The translations under genes were made by a program, and so were the position numbers. Below, piece after piece: positions 45,833-56,978 of a stretch of 64,000 bases of DNA. The notes under the pieces were generated by a model, which worked only from the letters and a program-made list of their open reading frames with translations, was not told the DNA's origin and did no database searches. Source of the stretch: Hemerocallis citrina (Eukaryota; Streptophyta; Magnoliopsida; Asparagales; Asphodelaceae); assembly GCA_017893485.1 (NCBI GenBank), contig JACEHZ010000211.1:992001-1056000 (forward strand), written 5' to 3'. The stretch's first letter is position 1, and each line of letters opens with the position of its first letter.

Positions 45833-47296
45833 ATTTGAGTAGATCACCTATCAAAGTATAAGCAAACAAGTAAGTATGATAAGTACTCACTTAACACAAA
45901 GAACTAAATCACTAAAATGTTGAGAGTGTTCATATGTCGTCGAAGAAGTACTCATTCAACCAATTTGGTATGATATCTTGTCAAAGTACATTATCATATA
46001 TAAAATACATGTCATTAACATTAATAGATAGGTCATGATATTTTTTGGGCTACTAGCATGTCAGCAAGAACAATTCAATTCACCTTCCATGTTATATTTT
46101 CATATTTGTGCAGTTTAGAGTATTTTTCTTTTAGCAGAACCTTTTTTCAATGGTGTTGACGATGGATCTGTGGTACGAAAAAGATTGCTATTATTGTCCG
46201 TACCTCAGCCTTATTATAAATTCAATATGGTGTAAGACCTTATTCTAATTTCTTATGCTATTTGTGCCTTGAACATGATACACATAATATTGACATAAGA
46301 GTTAAAACCTGAACACATTCATCTTAGAAGCATTACTACTTATACTCTGTAGCCCCTTTGGTTGTTATCTAAATATCTACTGAACATTCTCAATTTGCAG
46401 GAGATGGGAATACATGAGAATAGATCATAGTGAACAACTTGATGATGGTTGTGTTTAGTCTTTAGGAAAAGAAAGAAAACATGTTCAGGCTTGTGCTCTA
46501 AATTGGATTATGATGGTTCTATTATGTGTGTTCTATGTTTTTGTTTCATTATGTTCTCTCTAGATTTTTATTCACTTTAGTTCGACATGAAAGTTAATTT
46601 CAATACAATTATAATGCATGGCATAAATAAGGTCATCTTTTACTAACTAATCAAATTTGAGGTGTGCTTAATTGAGTAAAATGTTTCATACTCTCTGTAT
46701 AAGATTTCTTACTCATAAATTCACAGACACGTATTTATAAGATATGGATCTGTTTCAATACATATTGATTTGCACACTTCTCTTAAAATATGAACAAAAC
46801 AGTTCTTATTCCCAAGTGCAGAATCAAAACTAATAAATACCACAACACTTGAGCATGGACATTGACATTCATATCAAACTAATTCCGGAATTTTATCCTG
46901 TATGCTCTTCAATTCTTCTTTTAAGCATAAATTAATTCCATGTAATGTGTATGTTGTCTACAACACAAATTTTCCTAACTTACTATCCAACACTAAGTAT
47001 TCCTCAAAAGATATCCAATTCCTCAAAAATATCTCAATAAACAAACAACCAATTTGGGTCACATTATTAACAACAAGTGCAAAAAAAATTGTAATCAACA
47101 CCGACAATCAACCATCACAATACTATACTAGGCATACCTCGTTAGGGTTTGGAGTTTGGAGTTGATATGGGGATTTCCAAATTCTTTACGAATGGCGGAG
47201 ATTTGGCGATTACACGATCTGTGAGGAGGGAGATCGGGTGGGGAAAAAGGATACTTGAATTAATTGATTTTTGGGAGAGAAATTAGGGTTTTGGGG

Positions 47297-47668
47297 AGAT
47301 ACGAAGGGCCGCTATTGGGGAAGAAGGGGAGAAGAAGAGATAGATTGAAATAAGAAATAAGGAAACAGTGGGGGTAGTCGTAAGTTAGAAGCGTTCGGGG
47401 GCCCATCTAAGGTCGCGATTGCCACTAGCGACCTCAGTTAGAAGAGGTCGCTAGTGCCAATAGCGACCAGTCCATTAACTCTTCAGCCTTAATCCCCTTC
47501 GAACACAGCCAAGTGTGGGGGCACAAAATTCCTATCTATGAAGAGGTCGCTATTCTCAATAGCGGCCATTGCTGACGTGGCAGAGGCTAGCCCACCAACG
47601 CTAATAGTTTGGGACTTAGCCTAAAAACGCAAATACTATCAAAAAGTAGCCAGTACGGCAAAATTTTC
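47297..47668 (-). repeat. Right TIR of the large MULE
   Basis: About 370 bp, inverted copy of 37746-38110, ending gtacggcaaaattttc. It carries the matching dyads at 47412-47470 (ggtcgcgattgcc / gcgacc around ctcagttag) and 47545-47568 (gtcgctattctcaatagcgg). Confidence 0.85.
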
Positions 47669-47850
47669 CTCCAACACGTTAGCCAGTTCCTCGCCTATGT
47701 ACATCCATCTGTAATTATAATCATAATATAAAAGCTAAACAGTGATAAATCGAAAAGTACCTCTCAAATCCAATAAATAAACAAGATAATCATCGATCAC
47801 AGTAATTAAGAGGAGAGTTGTTCATAATTAATTTTGCATATATTACTGCT

Positions 47851-49317
47851 CTACGACACCTTCTTCTGAACCTTAGTAATAGCACCAGACTGATCATCAC
47901 ACTCAAACTCATCATACCTATCGAAAATAGCAGCCACCATCAAACAAGCCGTAGCCACCACATAGTCCTTAGCCGCACACTGCTTATTCCCCGACGTCGG
48001 TGTCCCTGTTTCCGGCCCATTCGACCAATACAAATACTTGAGCAACTCCTTTCCTCCATCTTCCCTCCCTTCCATAAACCTCTCAGGCACGAACTCATCA
48101 GGGTTTTTGAACACCACAGGGTCTCTCATTGCCAGTGGCTGATACCCACACAACAACTCACCTTTCTCCACTTGAAAGCTTGTGTCGTGCGATTTTAACA
48201 CAAAGTCGGTACGCGCTCTTCCGTACTGCAACGGCACTGGTGGATTCATTCTCAGTACTTCGTATACTGTCGACCTGACTAGTTCCATCTCCTTCACTGC
48301 TGCAAAACCCAGATTACCGTTGTTGTGCGTCGTTTTCAGTACACTGCGGACTTCTTGCCGCAGTTTTTGGCCCAACCCAGTTCTGTCCTTGCCGATAGTA
48401 GTGATTAGAGAAGGTAAAAACACCGAGAAGCCTCCGAATGCATTGAACCCCAAGACGAACAAAATGTTGTGGATTGCTTCCTCTTTGTTGAGATTATACT
48501 CTTTTTGCGCGCGCTCTATAACTTGTTTCCCTTCAGTCTCTACAAACTTGTACAGCTTGTTGTAGTCCCCACTGACCAGGAAAAATGGAAAGGCGAAAGA
48601 GTGTAGGAGAAGCTCTTCAAATGGCTGAGGAATGACTCCGACTTTTACAGTCGGGAGCAGCTGAAGTGCAAGCCATTTGTCGAGCATGATGTAACCATCA
48701 TCGCCTACATCAGGCGAATTCGAAGGGTCACCTCCTACTATGCTCTTGGCTAGGAATCTGAATATGCATTTCTGTAAAGGGACAATGAAATTGCTGCAAC
48801 TTCCCTTTTCTGACACCTCATTTTCGACAGTTGTGAGCATTGTGTCCAGACCAGATAGGAATTCAGACACCCAAACCTGCGAACTGCGCTTCAGGATGTC
48901 TAAACAGAAGTTCTTGACCTGGGAGTGCGTGGGCTCAGACGGGTCTTGGTAGACGATAACACGGGTGTTGCCCGTGAACTTTACGCTAGGCATGTAGTCC
49001 CCAATAAGAATGTTCTTTTTCTCGACTACGGAAAGGTCGAAGAGGGAGGAGAAGGAGGTGCAGTCGAGCACGCAGATGACACGCGGGTCGACGCCTAGGA
49101 AGAAGGGGAATGTAGGGGGCATGTTGGTCCGGAAAACTGTACTCTTATGGGACGTCATTCGGTTCTTGAAGAAGGTATCAGGGCCTTGGAACCAAAAATA
49201 GTCGAGACGGTCCTTGAGCGGACCGACTACAGGGAGGCCATAGCCACCCGGGATCGGCCGGGTGGGGAGGGCGGTCGTGGTAGCGGCAGATGACATCATT
49301 GTTATCATCGATGACAT
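47851..49317 (-). CDS. HPL: Fatty acid hydroperoxide lyase (CYP74B)
   Basis: A single intact 488-codon exon. HPL cleaves 13-hydroperoxides of linolenic and linoleic acid into C6 aldehydes (3-hexenal, hexanal) and a C12 oxo-acid, the start of green-leaf volatile synthesis; it acts at the chloroplast envelope. Landmarks: Ser/Thr-rich N-terminus (1-19); PIPGGYGLPVVGPLKDRLDY (21-40); RTNMPPTFPFF (63-73); the CYP74 I-helix GFNAFGG (290-296) with Asn292 instead of the P450 oxygen-binding Thr; ExxR at 353-356; and haem loop NKQCAAKDYV with ligand Cys447. FWFQGPDTFF, YIMLDKWLALQL and YLYWSNGPETGTP point to the CYP74B HPL branch rather than allene oxide synthase (which has NKQCAGKD) or CYP74C/D. Length is normal for the family. 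The start is Met1 of MSSMITMMSS; Met4 is possible. No defects seen. Confidence 0.95.
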   Translation of the reverse strand: MSSMITMMSSAATTTALPTRPIPGGYGLPVVGPLKDRLDYFWFQGPDTFFKNRMTSHKSTVFRTNMPPTFPFFLGVDPRVICVLDCTSFSSLFDLSVVEKKNILIGDYMPSVKFTGNTRVIVYQDPSEPTHSQVKNFCLDILKRSSQVWVSEFLSGLDTMLTTVENEVSEKGSCSNFIVPLQKCIFRFLAKSIVGGDPSNSPDVGDDGYIMLDKWLALQLLPTVKVGVIPQPFEELLLHSFAFPFFLVSGDYNKLYKFVETEGKQVIERAQKEYNLNKEEAIHNILFVLGFNAFGGFSVFLPSLITTIGKDRTGLGQKLRQEVRSVLKTTHNNGNLGFAAVKEMELVRSTVYEVLRMNPPVPLQYGRARTDFVLKSHDTSFQVEKGELLCGYQPLAMRDPVVFKNPDEFVPERFMEGREDGGKELLKYLYWSNGPETGTPTSGNKQCAAKDYVVATACLMVAAIFDRYDEFECDDQSGAITKVQKKVS

Positions 49318-49600
49318 GCTTAATTATGTTGTTCACTGCCTCTGACTCTGAAACTAATTAGATATGTTATTGAGGAAATGTGAGGTCTGCAGGTCTCGTT
49401 GATTCATTGATATTTTGGTGACATAGGATTAGAGCAGGACAAGAAACAGTGGTGAATATTAAAGGTGAGGTGTGGAAAGAAAAGGAGATGGCAATTGATT
49501 GTGAGTGTGTACAGGTTTTGTGTTTGTTTGCCTCTGATGCGTGAACCACATGTTGGATTTTTTGTATTGTTTTTTTATGTGATAGGATAGAGCTCGAACC
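49318..49600 (-). promoter_or_regulatory. HPL upstream region
   Basis: The minus-strand leader before the HPL start is A+C-rich (aagcATGtc at the start codon). A catgtggttcac element (E-box-like acatgtgg) lies near 49545. A TA-rich block at 49603-49621 could serve as TATA box or belong to the adjacent MITE. The transcription start cannot be fixed. Confidence 0.25.
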
Positions 49601-49619
49601 CCAGCTATATATATATATA

Positions 49620-50340
49620 TCATGAATCATGCTATTATAAGATTGTGAGATAGTGTATTTTTTTAATATAAAATGAACGCTTTGAATCATCAAAATTTTG
49701 ATCACACCGTTCACATCATTCTACATATCATCTAAATGATGTGTACAAAATTACAAGCGATTTAGAGATTTATAGCCTATGCAGCAAATAGGGCTGTAAA
49801 TCGGACCGGACGGGATCGGACGACCATATGTTCAAGCTCGGGCTAAAATTCTACTCGGACGGACTTATGTCCGGCTCGGTCTAGGTCGAACAAAATTTTT
49901 ATAGTCCGGACTCGGTTCGATAAAGCATCGGACCGCAATAATACTCGGACGGACTTATGTTTGGCTCAAGCTCGGTAAAGAATCAAACCTAATAATTTGT
50001 TCGAGTTCGGTTCGTATAACAGTTCGGACGGTCCACGGTCGGACCATTTCTCGAACCGGACTCGAACGGACGACGGACCGTCCTGTTCATTTTACACCCC
50101 TAGCAGCAAAGCAGCATGAAGATGGTGCGAAATACATATATATATGCATTTATTTGAGCGCTTTGATGCATAGGCTAGAGATCTCCAACTCACTTGAAAT
50201 TTTGATATTTAGTACACATCATCTACATTACATGTAGAGTGATGTGACGATGTGATCGAGATTTGGATAACTCAAATTGCTAATCTCTCAAAAAATATTT
50301 TCATCTCACCCATCTCACCTATCTCACCATCTCACCCATC
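49620..50340. mobile_element. Foldback MITE split by a hAT MITE
   Basis: The left arm (gatcacaccgttcacatcat ... tagagatttatagcctatg, to 49780) and the right arm (cataggctagagatctccaa ... gtgatgtgacgatgtgatcg, from 50168) are inverted copies. They are separated by the hAT MITE at 49789-50102 and a short centre. The outer flanks are TA-rich and CA-rich microsatellites. Exact ends are uncertain. Confidence 0.5.
49789..50102. mobile_element. hAT-type MITE, 314 bp
   Basis: Exact 8-bp TSDs gcagcaaa (49781-49788, 50103-50110). TIRs are tagggctgtaaat and attttacacccta-type. The interior repeats cggacggacttatg and cggaccg motifs. Non-coding. It is nested in the foldback MITE. Confidence 0.85.
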
Positions 50341-50377
50341 TTACCATCACACACACACACACACACACACACATATG

Positions 50378-50500
50378 GAAAATGCTCCGTTGAACATGTA
50401 CTGTACAGGTCTAGGTTTTCCCCGTTAAACATGTACTGTACAGGTCTAGGTGGTTTTCACGTGTTTTCACAACATTTGCGTTTTCAATGGAGCATTTTCC
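50378..50500. mobile_element. Small MITE in microsatellite DNA
   Basis: Ends ggaaaatgctccgttga and (inverted) ggaaaatgctccattga. Inside, catgtactgtacaggtctag is tandemly duplicated. It sits between (CA)n and (TA)n runs and its ends are similar to the Micron-type MITE at 9945. Confidence 0.6.
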
Positions 50501-50520
50501 TATATATATATATATATATA

Positions 50521-50690
50521 TAGGGAAAAAGAGGTATGAGCAACTTGCTCATTTAGTAAATAAGCAATTGATGATGTGACACACATGTGATTGGAAAATC
50601 ATTAAAAGGGTTAGTTGTTCATTGTATCACATGCATGCCACATAATAAATTGCTCATTTACTAAATGAGCAAGTTGCTCATATCCCTTTT
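50521..50690. mobile_element. MITE with 50-bp TIRs in (TA)n
   Basis: The arm gagcaacttgctcatttagt is inverted at the right end (actaaatgagcaagttgctc). Both sides are (TA)n (50501-50520 and 50695-50734). Non-coding, Micron-like setting. Confidence 0.7.
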
Positions 50691-50692
50691 AC

Positions 50693-50734
<42 letters not shown>

Positions 50735-50737
<3 letters not shown>

Positions 50738-51470
50738 CTTTATTCGGTTGCAAAGGGGTCTGTGTGCACAGACCCGTGCGAATGGCGATCTGGGCCGTTG
50801 GATCTTTGATCCAGCGGCCCACTTTTTTTTTTCTAAAATTTAGCCTTAACCAGTCATTGGGAACGACGGGTTAAGACATATGTTTTTTATAAAAAACTTG
50901 CCTTAACCCGTCGTTCCCAAGGACGGGTTAAGGCATACTTATAATTGGAGACAATTTTGCCTTAACTCATCTTCTCTCGATCTCTCCCCACTCTCTCTCT
51001 CTCTCGTTTCTGCCGAATCCAAACCCAAAAAATTCTAAGTAACCCTAATCAAAACAGAAACCTCTCCGTTTGCTCCTCCTCCGTCCGCTCTTCCTCCTCC
51101 TCCTCCTCCAAACATCCAAACCCTAGTCTCTCATCCCATCTTCGAAAGGCAATCAAAATGGTAGTTCGGCCACAACACTTACATTTGCTAAATTCGGAGT
51201 TATTTTGTAAGGTATTGACTAATTTTTTGCCTTAATAGTTATAATTGTGTTGATTTAAAAAAAAACTCCATAGTAAATTATTTAGAAAGTGGCAAAAAAA
51301 TTCGTTGTCTAAGTAATTTATAGATAAAAAATTGGGAAGACTTGTAATATATTGAAGTGCCGATATTTGTAGAATTTTGAATTTTTTTAGTCTTTTTCCA
51401 ATAATTTACCGTATATAAAAAAAACCTAAAAAATTTGTCGACGATATTGTAGATTGAGTCGTAACTATAA
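50735..51470. other. Unassigned DNA with short inverted repeats
   Basis: gggtctgtgtgcacagaccc (50758-50777) is a perfect dyad. taacccgtcgttcccaagga, with its inverse near 50865, forms a second. A (CT)n and (CTC)n-rich leader-like stretch with aaaccctagtctct follows (50980-51130) and then cagg-free A+T-rich DNA. It looks like the end of a DNA transposon or a leader, but no gene is supported. Confidence 0.35.
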
Positions 51471-51491
51471 TCGTTCTGTATATATTAAATT

Positions 51492-52260
51492 ACTTAGAAC
51501 CACTATAGTGCGGTTAGACTAGAAAACCTTCCACCGACCTCCAAAAAGCACAAAAATTTGCGAGTAGGATGGTCTCACGTAGCACAAGCCTCCCCAACTT
51601 GTAGAAGTGAGTTTCGACTCACGGTTGGAAAGATACGGGCGTATACTGCTTTTGGTTGAAAAAAAACCTTGTAAAGCAATACATGACCGTATCTCTCGAA
51701 CCGTGGGTCAAAACTCACTTCGACAAGTTGTGGTGATTTGTGCTACGTGAATTCAACCAAGTTACAAAGTTTTATAAATTTTGGATGCCATTTTGTTACA
51801 TTCATCGCACAAGAAGTAAACTACTTAGAACTTTTGTAGTGTGGTTAGACAAGAAAACCCTCAAACGACTTCCAAAAAGTACGAAACTTTGCGAGTAGGT
51901 TGGTATCATGTAGCACAAGTCATTCCAACTTGTAGAAGTGAGTTTCGACTCACGGTTCGAAAGATACGGCCGCGTATCGCTTTTGGTATAAAAAAACCAA
52001 ATAAAGCGGTACATGGCCGTATCTCGCAAACCGTGATCAGAAACTCGCTTCTATAAGTTGGGGTGGATTGTGTTACATGAATTCGACCAAGTTGCAAAGT
52101 TATATAAATTTTGGATGCTGTTTGTGTGGTTTTCTCACGTTCATCGAACTATAAGTAAATGACTTAGAACTTTTTAGTGCGGTTAGACTAGAAAACTCTT
52201 CAAACGACCTCCAAAAAATACGAAACTTTGCTAGTTTGTTGGTCTCACCTATTGTTAAAT
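51492..52260. repeat. Tandem repeat, 331-339 bp unit
   Basis: The landmark acttagaac precedes gtgcggttagac or gtgtggttagac at 51492, 51823 and 52162. Each unit has cttgtagaagtgagtttcga and, in inverse orientation, cgtatctcgcaaaccgtg-type DNA, so arms within a unit can pair. About 2.3 copies. The sequence style (response-to-priming modules) is like gypsy LTR interiors. Confidence 0.75.
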
Positions 52261-52269
52261 CTCTTAATG

Positions 52270-54184
52270 CGATATTTTGGCCCAATAAAGTGAATTAAAA
52301 CAACGCTTAATCTTTTTTTTCTCAGGCAATTTATACTTCTTTTCTTTTTTTTAGGAAATAACTCAAAAGCAACAGAAAGAAGTGAAGTCAAGGCTCATTC
52401 ATGATTTGGTCTTCAACTCAGAGCTGAACTCCTCATTTAATCTCCTACCATAACCTATCAAAGCCATGAAGAAAGATGCAAGACTCCATAATGACAAGTG
52501 CAGACTGCAAAGAATACAACTCAAGATGCACACTTTCACACAAGTATCAGTTGTGCACTTTCATGTGTGTCAGTATCTGCATATACACATTTATCAGTTG
52601 TGCACTTTCATGAGGGAAATTGCAGATGTAGGGAGTATCTCAAATTGCAGTTGGAATATCAATAGAGCTAATATAGGCAGGTACCAAATCTATAACCGAA
52701 TCAAATCTGCATTTGATTCTCATCAGTACCAAATCCAGAGATCTGCTAGTATTGGTTGTTATGATACCAAATATCAGTTACACCAACTCAATACCATTCA
52801 ATTATTTCTCTCCCCATATCAAGGAGATTGCAATCAAAAGCAAAAAAGGAAGATGGAGATCTGTAGACTACACAGTTAGCTAAAATCAAGCTACCAGTTG
52901 GCAGATATCATGTTACCTATTGAGTTGCTTGGCTGCCGAGAGAAGGGGATTCTTGTTGACTTAATTCTCTCCTGATATCAAGGAAAGAAGAATCATCACT
53001 AAGGAACAGAAAAACAGAGTGCCTATAAAATAAAGATACACAGATCACTACTGGGAGACTGGGGTGTGGAGAACCATTCAAAAGCAAAGAGCAACTCAGA
53101 AGATAGAAGAACTACAAGCTGATTGGAAGAGTGATCTGAAAATCAACTAGCATTAGCTACGGTTAGAAAATGAGCAAACAACTACGGTGTTACTTCTCTA
53201 TCATGTCTTCTTCAAGTTTTATTGACATATCTTTTAGCTTCTGTTTGAATAGATCTATGATCAAGTGTAACTAAATTTGTTTGGGGCATGAAGGAAGCTC
53301 TAGTCATGTATTTTAAACCCTATTAGTGCACAGTTAGCTCTTTTTGTGATGTTCATTGATTAAACCATGCTTATAGTGCCACTCTTGATAATTGTTATGT
53401 CATGATTGATCACCATATACATCATATATTTGAGTTTGTTACATAAGCAGATTTAGATGATCGAGTCTAGTGCTCATGATCAGTAACACAAGAACTCATT
53501 TGGGTTCTGGAGTTTAATCAACATAAAGGACTAAAATAGATACCATGTTCTAGTTCTTTATGTGTTTGTCAATTTCAATTATTGTCATGCTTTCTTAAAG
53601 TGCAACTTAGTAGATATCATACTAAATACTTTAAGGAAGAAAAGAATTAGAGTAGATACCCATGCCTAATTCGATGCTTAGGGAAATCACCAATTTTAAA
53701 GTGTGGATATCATACCTTTAAAATTGACGACATGAGCAATTCAAAATGATTCATAGTTGTGCATTAGTGTGGGTTTAGAATACATGACTAAAAGTGGAAA
53801 TCAATGCCCCAACTCTTTGATAGATCTTTTTGCTCTCAAATCACCTTGATCACCGTCTTAAGTAGGAGTTGTTATCATTTTAATTTCTCTTCTTAATCCT
53901 CTTCATTCATTAAAAAAAAATTTAAAAAAAAAAAAAAAAAAAACAAAACAAAACAAAACAAAACCAAAGTAAATAATAACAAACAAGCAAAGAAAACATC
54001 TTTGAAATTGCTTAGTGAGTTGTTTACTACAATCTCTGTAGATTCGACCCTTGCTAATACTACATTTCTGTCAACGATTCGTATACTTGCGAGGTTTAAA
54101 TTTGTGTTCAGATTATTTATTCACTTAGATAACTCTGAAATTATCAACACCTATCACAAGCCAACCCAACTTGTAGAAGTAATT
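52270..54184 (+). other. LTR/leader-like DNA without genes
   Basis: No coding region is supported. 53380-53830 has phrases (tagatacccatgcctaattc, gcttagggaaatcacc) and 54030-54100 the phrase gattcgacccttgctaatac, which recall the LTR and leader of Athila/Tat-type gypsy elements. A poly-A/(AAAAC)n stretch lies at 53910-53965. The junction with gypsy pol at about 54185 is abrupt (deletion or recombination). Confidence 0.35.
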
Positions 54185-55653
54185 AGAAGTGTTGGAAGAC
54201 ATCCGACCTGAGATCAAATACCATTCAGACAAGGCCAATGTTGTGGCTGATGCGCTCAGCAGGAAGTGCAGTTTATCTCGACTGATCACAACTCAGAAGA
54301 AGTTGGCAGAGGAGCTTGATCGAGCAGGGATTGAGGTGGTTTTGCAAGGTTTGGGAGCTTCCTTAGCTCAGTTAAGGATTCAACCCACTTTGAAAGACAA
54401 GATCATTGACAGTCAGAAGACAAATTCAGAGATCCAGAAGATGATAGAGCAGGTTGGTGTTGGCAAGTTGGTAGAGTTTCAAGGGAAGGATGCAGTGTAG
54501 TGGTATGGAGAGCGGTTGTGTGTGCCAGATCAAGCGGAACTGAAGGAGAGTATTCTTCAGGAAGCGCATGCTACTTTGTTGTCCGTGCATCCAGGGAGTA
54601 CCAAGATGTACAAGGACATAAAGCTATACTTCTGGAGGCCAGGGATGAAGTGATATGTAGCCGATTTTGTTGCCAAGTGTGCAGTTTGTTAGCAAGTCAA
54701 AGCAGAGAATCAGAAGCCCGGAGGTTTATTGTAGCCTTTACCCATCCCAGAGTGGAAATGGGATTGTATCAGCATGTACTTCATCACAGGTTTGCCCAAG
54801 AGTTCCGAAGGCAATGATACAATTTGGGTGATAGTGGACCGACTCACCAAATCGGCTCACTTTTTGGCGATGAAGCTTACTTGGTCGATGGAGAAGCTGG
54901 CAGAGTTGTATGTTGGTGAGATTGTGAAGCTTCATGGAGTTCCGCTATCAATAGTATCCAACCGAGATGCGTGTTTCACTACGCATTTTTGGAGAAGTCT
55001 TCAAGTAGCTTTGGGGACGAAGACTAATTTCAGTACGGCCTTTCATCCTCAAACTGATGGGCAGACTGAGAGAGTCAACAGGGTACTGGGAGAAATGCTG
55101 AGATGTTGTGTGTTGGATTTTGGTGGCAATTGGGAAAAGCATTTAGCTCTTGTGGAATTTGCATACATCAACAGTTTCCAGGCAAGCATTGGGATAGCGC
55201 CGTATGAAGCTCTATATGGAAGGAAGTGCAGGACACTGGTTTGTTGGTATGAAATGGGGGAACGGCAGTTATATGGGCCAAAGATTGTGCAGCAGACCTC
55301 AAAAAAAATGAACCGATCAGGAAGAGGTTAGTCGACGCACAGAGCAGGTAGAAGAGTTATGCTGACAACCGGAGGAGAAACCTGGAGTTTGATGAAGGTG
55401 ACTTTATCTTTGTGAAGGTGTCTCCGACCAAAAGGTGATTCGGTTTGAAAGGGGAGGAAAATTAGCCCCGATATACCTTGGACCTTATAAGATATTGAAA
55501 AGAATTAGAAAGACAGCTTATCGGTTAGAACTACCAGAAGAGTTAGCCTAAGTGCACAATGTCTTTGAAGTGTCCATGTTACGAGGCTATATCCCAGATC
55601 CGAGTCATCATTTGCCAGAAGTGCTAGAAGGTTTGCAACTGGATTTGAACTAT
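54185..55653 (+). pseudogene. Gypsy (Tekay/Del-like) RNase H end and integrase
   Basis: Begins at the RNase H C-terminus (EIKYHSDKANVVADALSRKC), then the HHCC zinc region (EAHATLLSVHPGSTKMYKD ... CAVC). The integrase core follows: [10 protein letters not shown] with the first Asp, [12 protein letters not shown] with the second, and [13 protein letters not shown] with Glu. GYIPDPSHHLPEVLEGLQL near the end is the usual chromovirus tail. Stops at 54498-54500, frameshifts near 54540, 54760 and 55320, and a MYFI in place of MDFI show decay. The frame is cut at 55653 by the LTR of a minus-strand element. Confidence 0.85.
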
Positions 55654-56179
55654 TGTCACGCCCCGCTTCCCAAAAGAGAATACGGAATACGGATACGCGA
55701 AAAAAGCCCAGCAAATAATTTTCATCATCCATAAGCTATTCAAGAATCTTTACAGCATTCACAAGAATAATCAGAGTCGGAAGCAAAAGAATCAACCAAT
55801 TATGCACATATGAACCAAAATACCATCAAGAATACTTGAAACCAAAATATATAAATCTCAAATAGTCATGATCTGAATAAGTCAAATATCCTAGGTCATA
55901 TTTCCCAAATACAAATAAATCCGAGTACAAGAATACAATTATTGTTCAAAGCAAACTACAAGAAATAATAATAACAAGATCCAGCACTAATACTTCATGT
56001 CACCAATACCATCTGGAACATGTTCTCCAAAATCTGCAATTTAACAATTGCAGGGATAGGAAAAAGAAAAACAAGTACCTGTCAATTACAAGTTACGAAC
56101 CGCTTGTAATGCAGGATACAAGTGCATGGGGAAAACTAACAAATAACATGGTGTAAGCATGATATCAAAACACAACAAC

Positions 56180-56660
56180 TAGCATGCTAAGGTGAACAAG
56201 TCAAGTGGCATGTATCAAGTGTCAAGTAAACAAGTATCATGTAAATAAGTGTCAAGTATCACGAATCAAGTGACGAGTAACAAGTGTCAATTAGTCAAGT
56301 ACAAGTATCAAGTAGGAAGAATCAAGTAATCATGTTCAAGTATCATGTATCAAGTATCAAGTTCAAGAATGTATCAAATATCTTGTATTATTACTATCTA
56401 GGTAACACTTCATGTGCCATCCTTTTATCACATGGTTGTTACAGTCAATGCAATTTCGTTTTAGATTTTATAGTGGACCATATAGGGCAGTGTATTCAGG
56501 GACAAGCCTCAAGAATCAAGTATCAAGTATCAAGCCTCAAGTATCAAGTAAACAAGCCTCAAGAGTGAAGTATCAAGCCTCAAGTAATCAAGTATCAAGC
56601 CAAATCTCAAGTATCAAGCCAAGTCTCAAGTATCAAGCCAAGTATCACATAGAATCAATA
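56180..56660. repeat. Minisatellite of caagtatcaagt units
   Basis: Imperfect 7-12 bp units (caagtatcaag, caagcctcaag, caagtgtcaag) repeat dozens of times in two blocks, with a unique part at 56380-56500. Confidence 0.85.
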
Positions 56661-56978
56661 GATTCTCTTCCGAGTACACGTTTCTGAATTATTCACTACT
56701 AGATCTGTCCCTTTAAAACCCCGGCTTGGTTAATTTTATTTTAATGTCAAACAAGCATGTAAGTGTCACGAAACAAACAAGTATATCATGGTATGATCAA
56801 GTAACAAGTTCAAGTTGCAAGATAAATAAGTACGGATACAAGATAACACATAAAGGAATAAAATAATCAAATCTTAAGTTCAGGACAGCAAGACCATACT
56901 GTAGTAAAACAGTGATTTCCGGTGTTACAAATATGCAAACCTGAATTCGTCGAAAGATCTAGAAAATAGATTCCCAAA

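Larger units (their letters stand above)
37746..47668. mobile_element. 9.9-kb Mutator-like element with transposase and plant-mobile-domain genes
   Basis: Exact 9-bp TSDs ctccaacac (37737-37745, 47669-47677) flank long TIRs starting ggaaaattttgccgtac. Inside, left to right: a MuDR-type transposase gene (+, 39060-41970), a palindrome of about 1.25 kb (42205-43457), and a plant-mobile-domain gene (-, 43627-45832). The gene pair is convergent, as mudrA and mudrB are in maize MuDR, but mudrB is replaced by the mobile-domain gene. Both genes carry stops, so this copy is no longer autonomous. 38110-39059 and 45833-47296 are A+T-rich flanks (a CA microsatellite at about 38896-38946), presumably promoters and leaders; no other gene is seen there. 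Confidence 0.9.

Noticed and set aside
48182..48565. Plus-strand open frames opposite the HPL gene (also 47818-48198 and 48740-48952)
   Set aside because: They are antisense shadows of the intact CYP74B frame and show no domain.
47851..49317. Allene oxide synthase (CYP74A) as an alternative name for the P450
   Set aside because: The haem loop reads NKQCAAKD rather than NKQCAGKD, and the FWFQGPDTFF and YLYWSNGPETGTP segments match the CYP74B hydroperoxide lyase branch.
56180..56660. CRISPR-like look of repeated short units
   Set aside because: Units vary in length and sequence, there are no uniform spacers, and the context is a plant LTR; it is a minisatellite.
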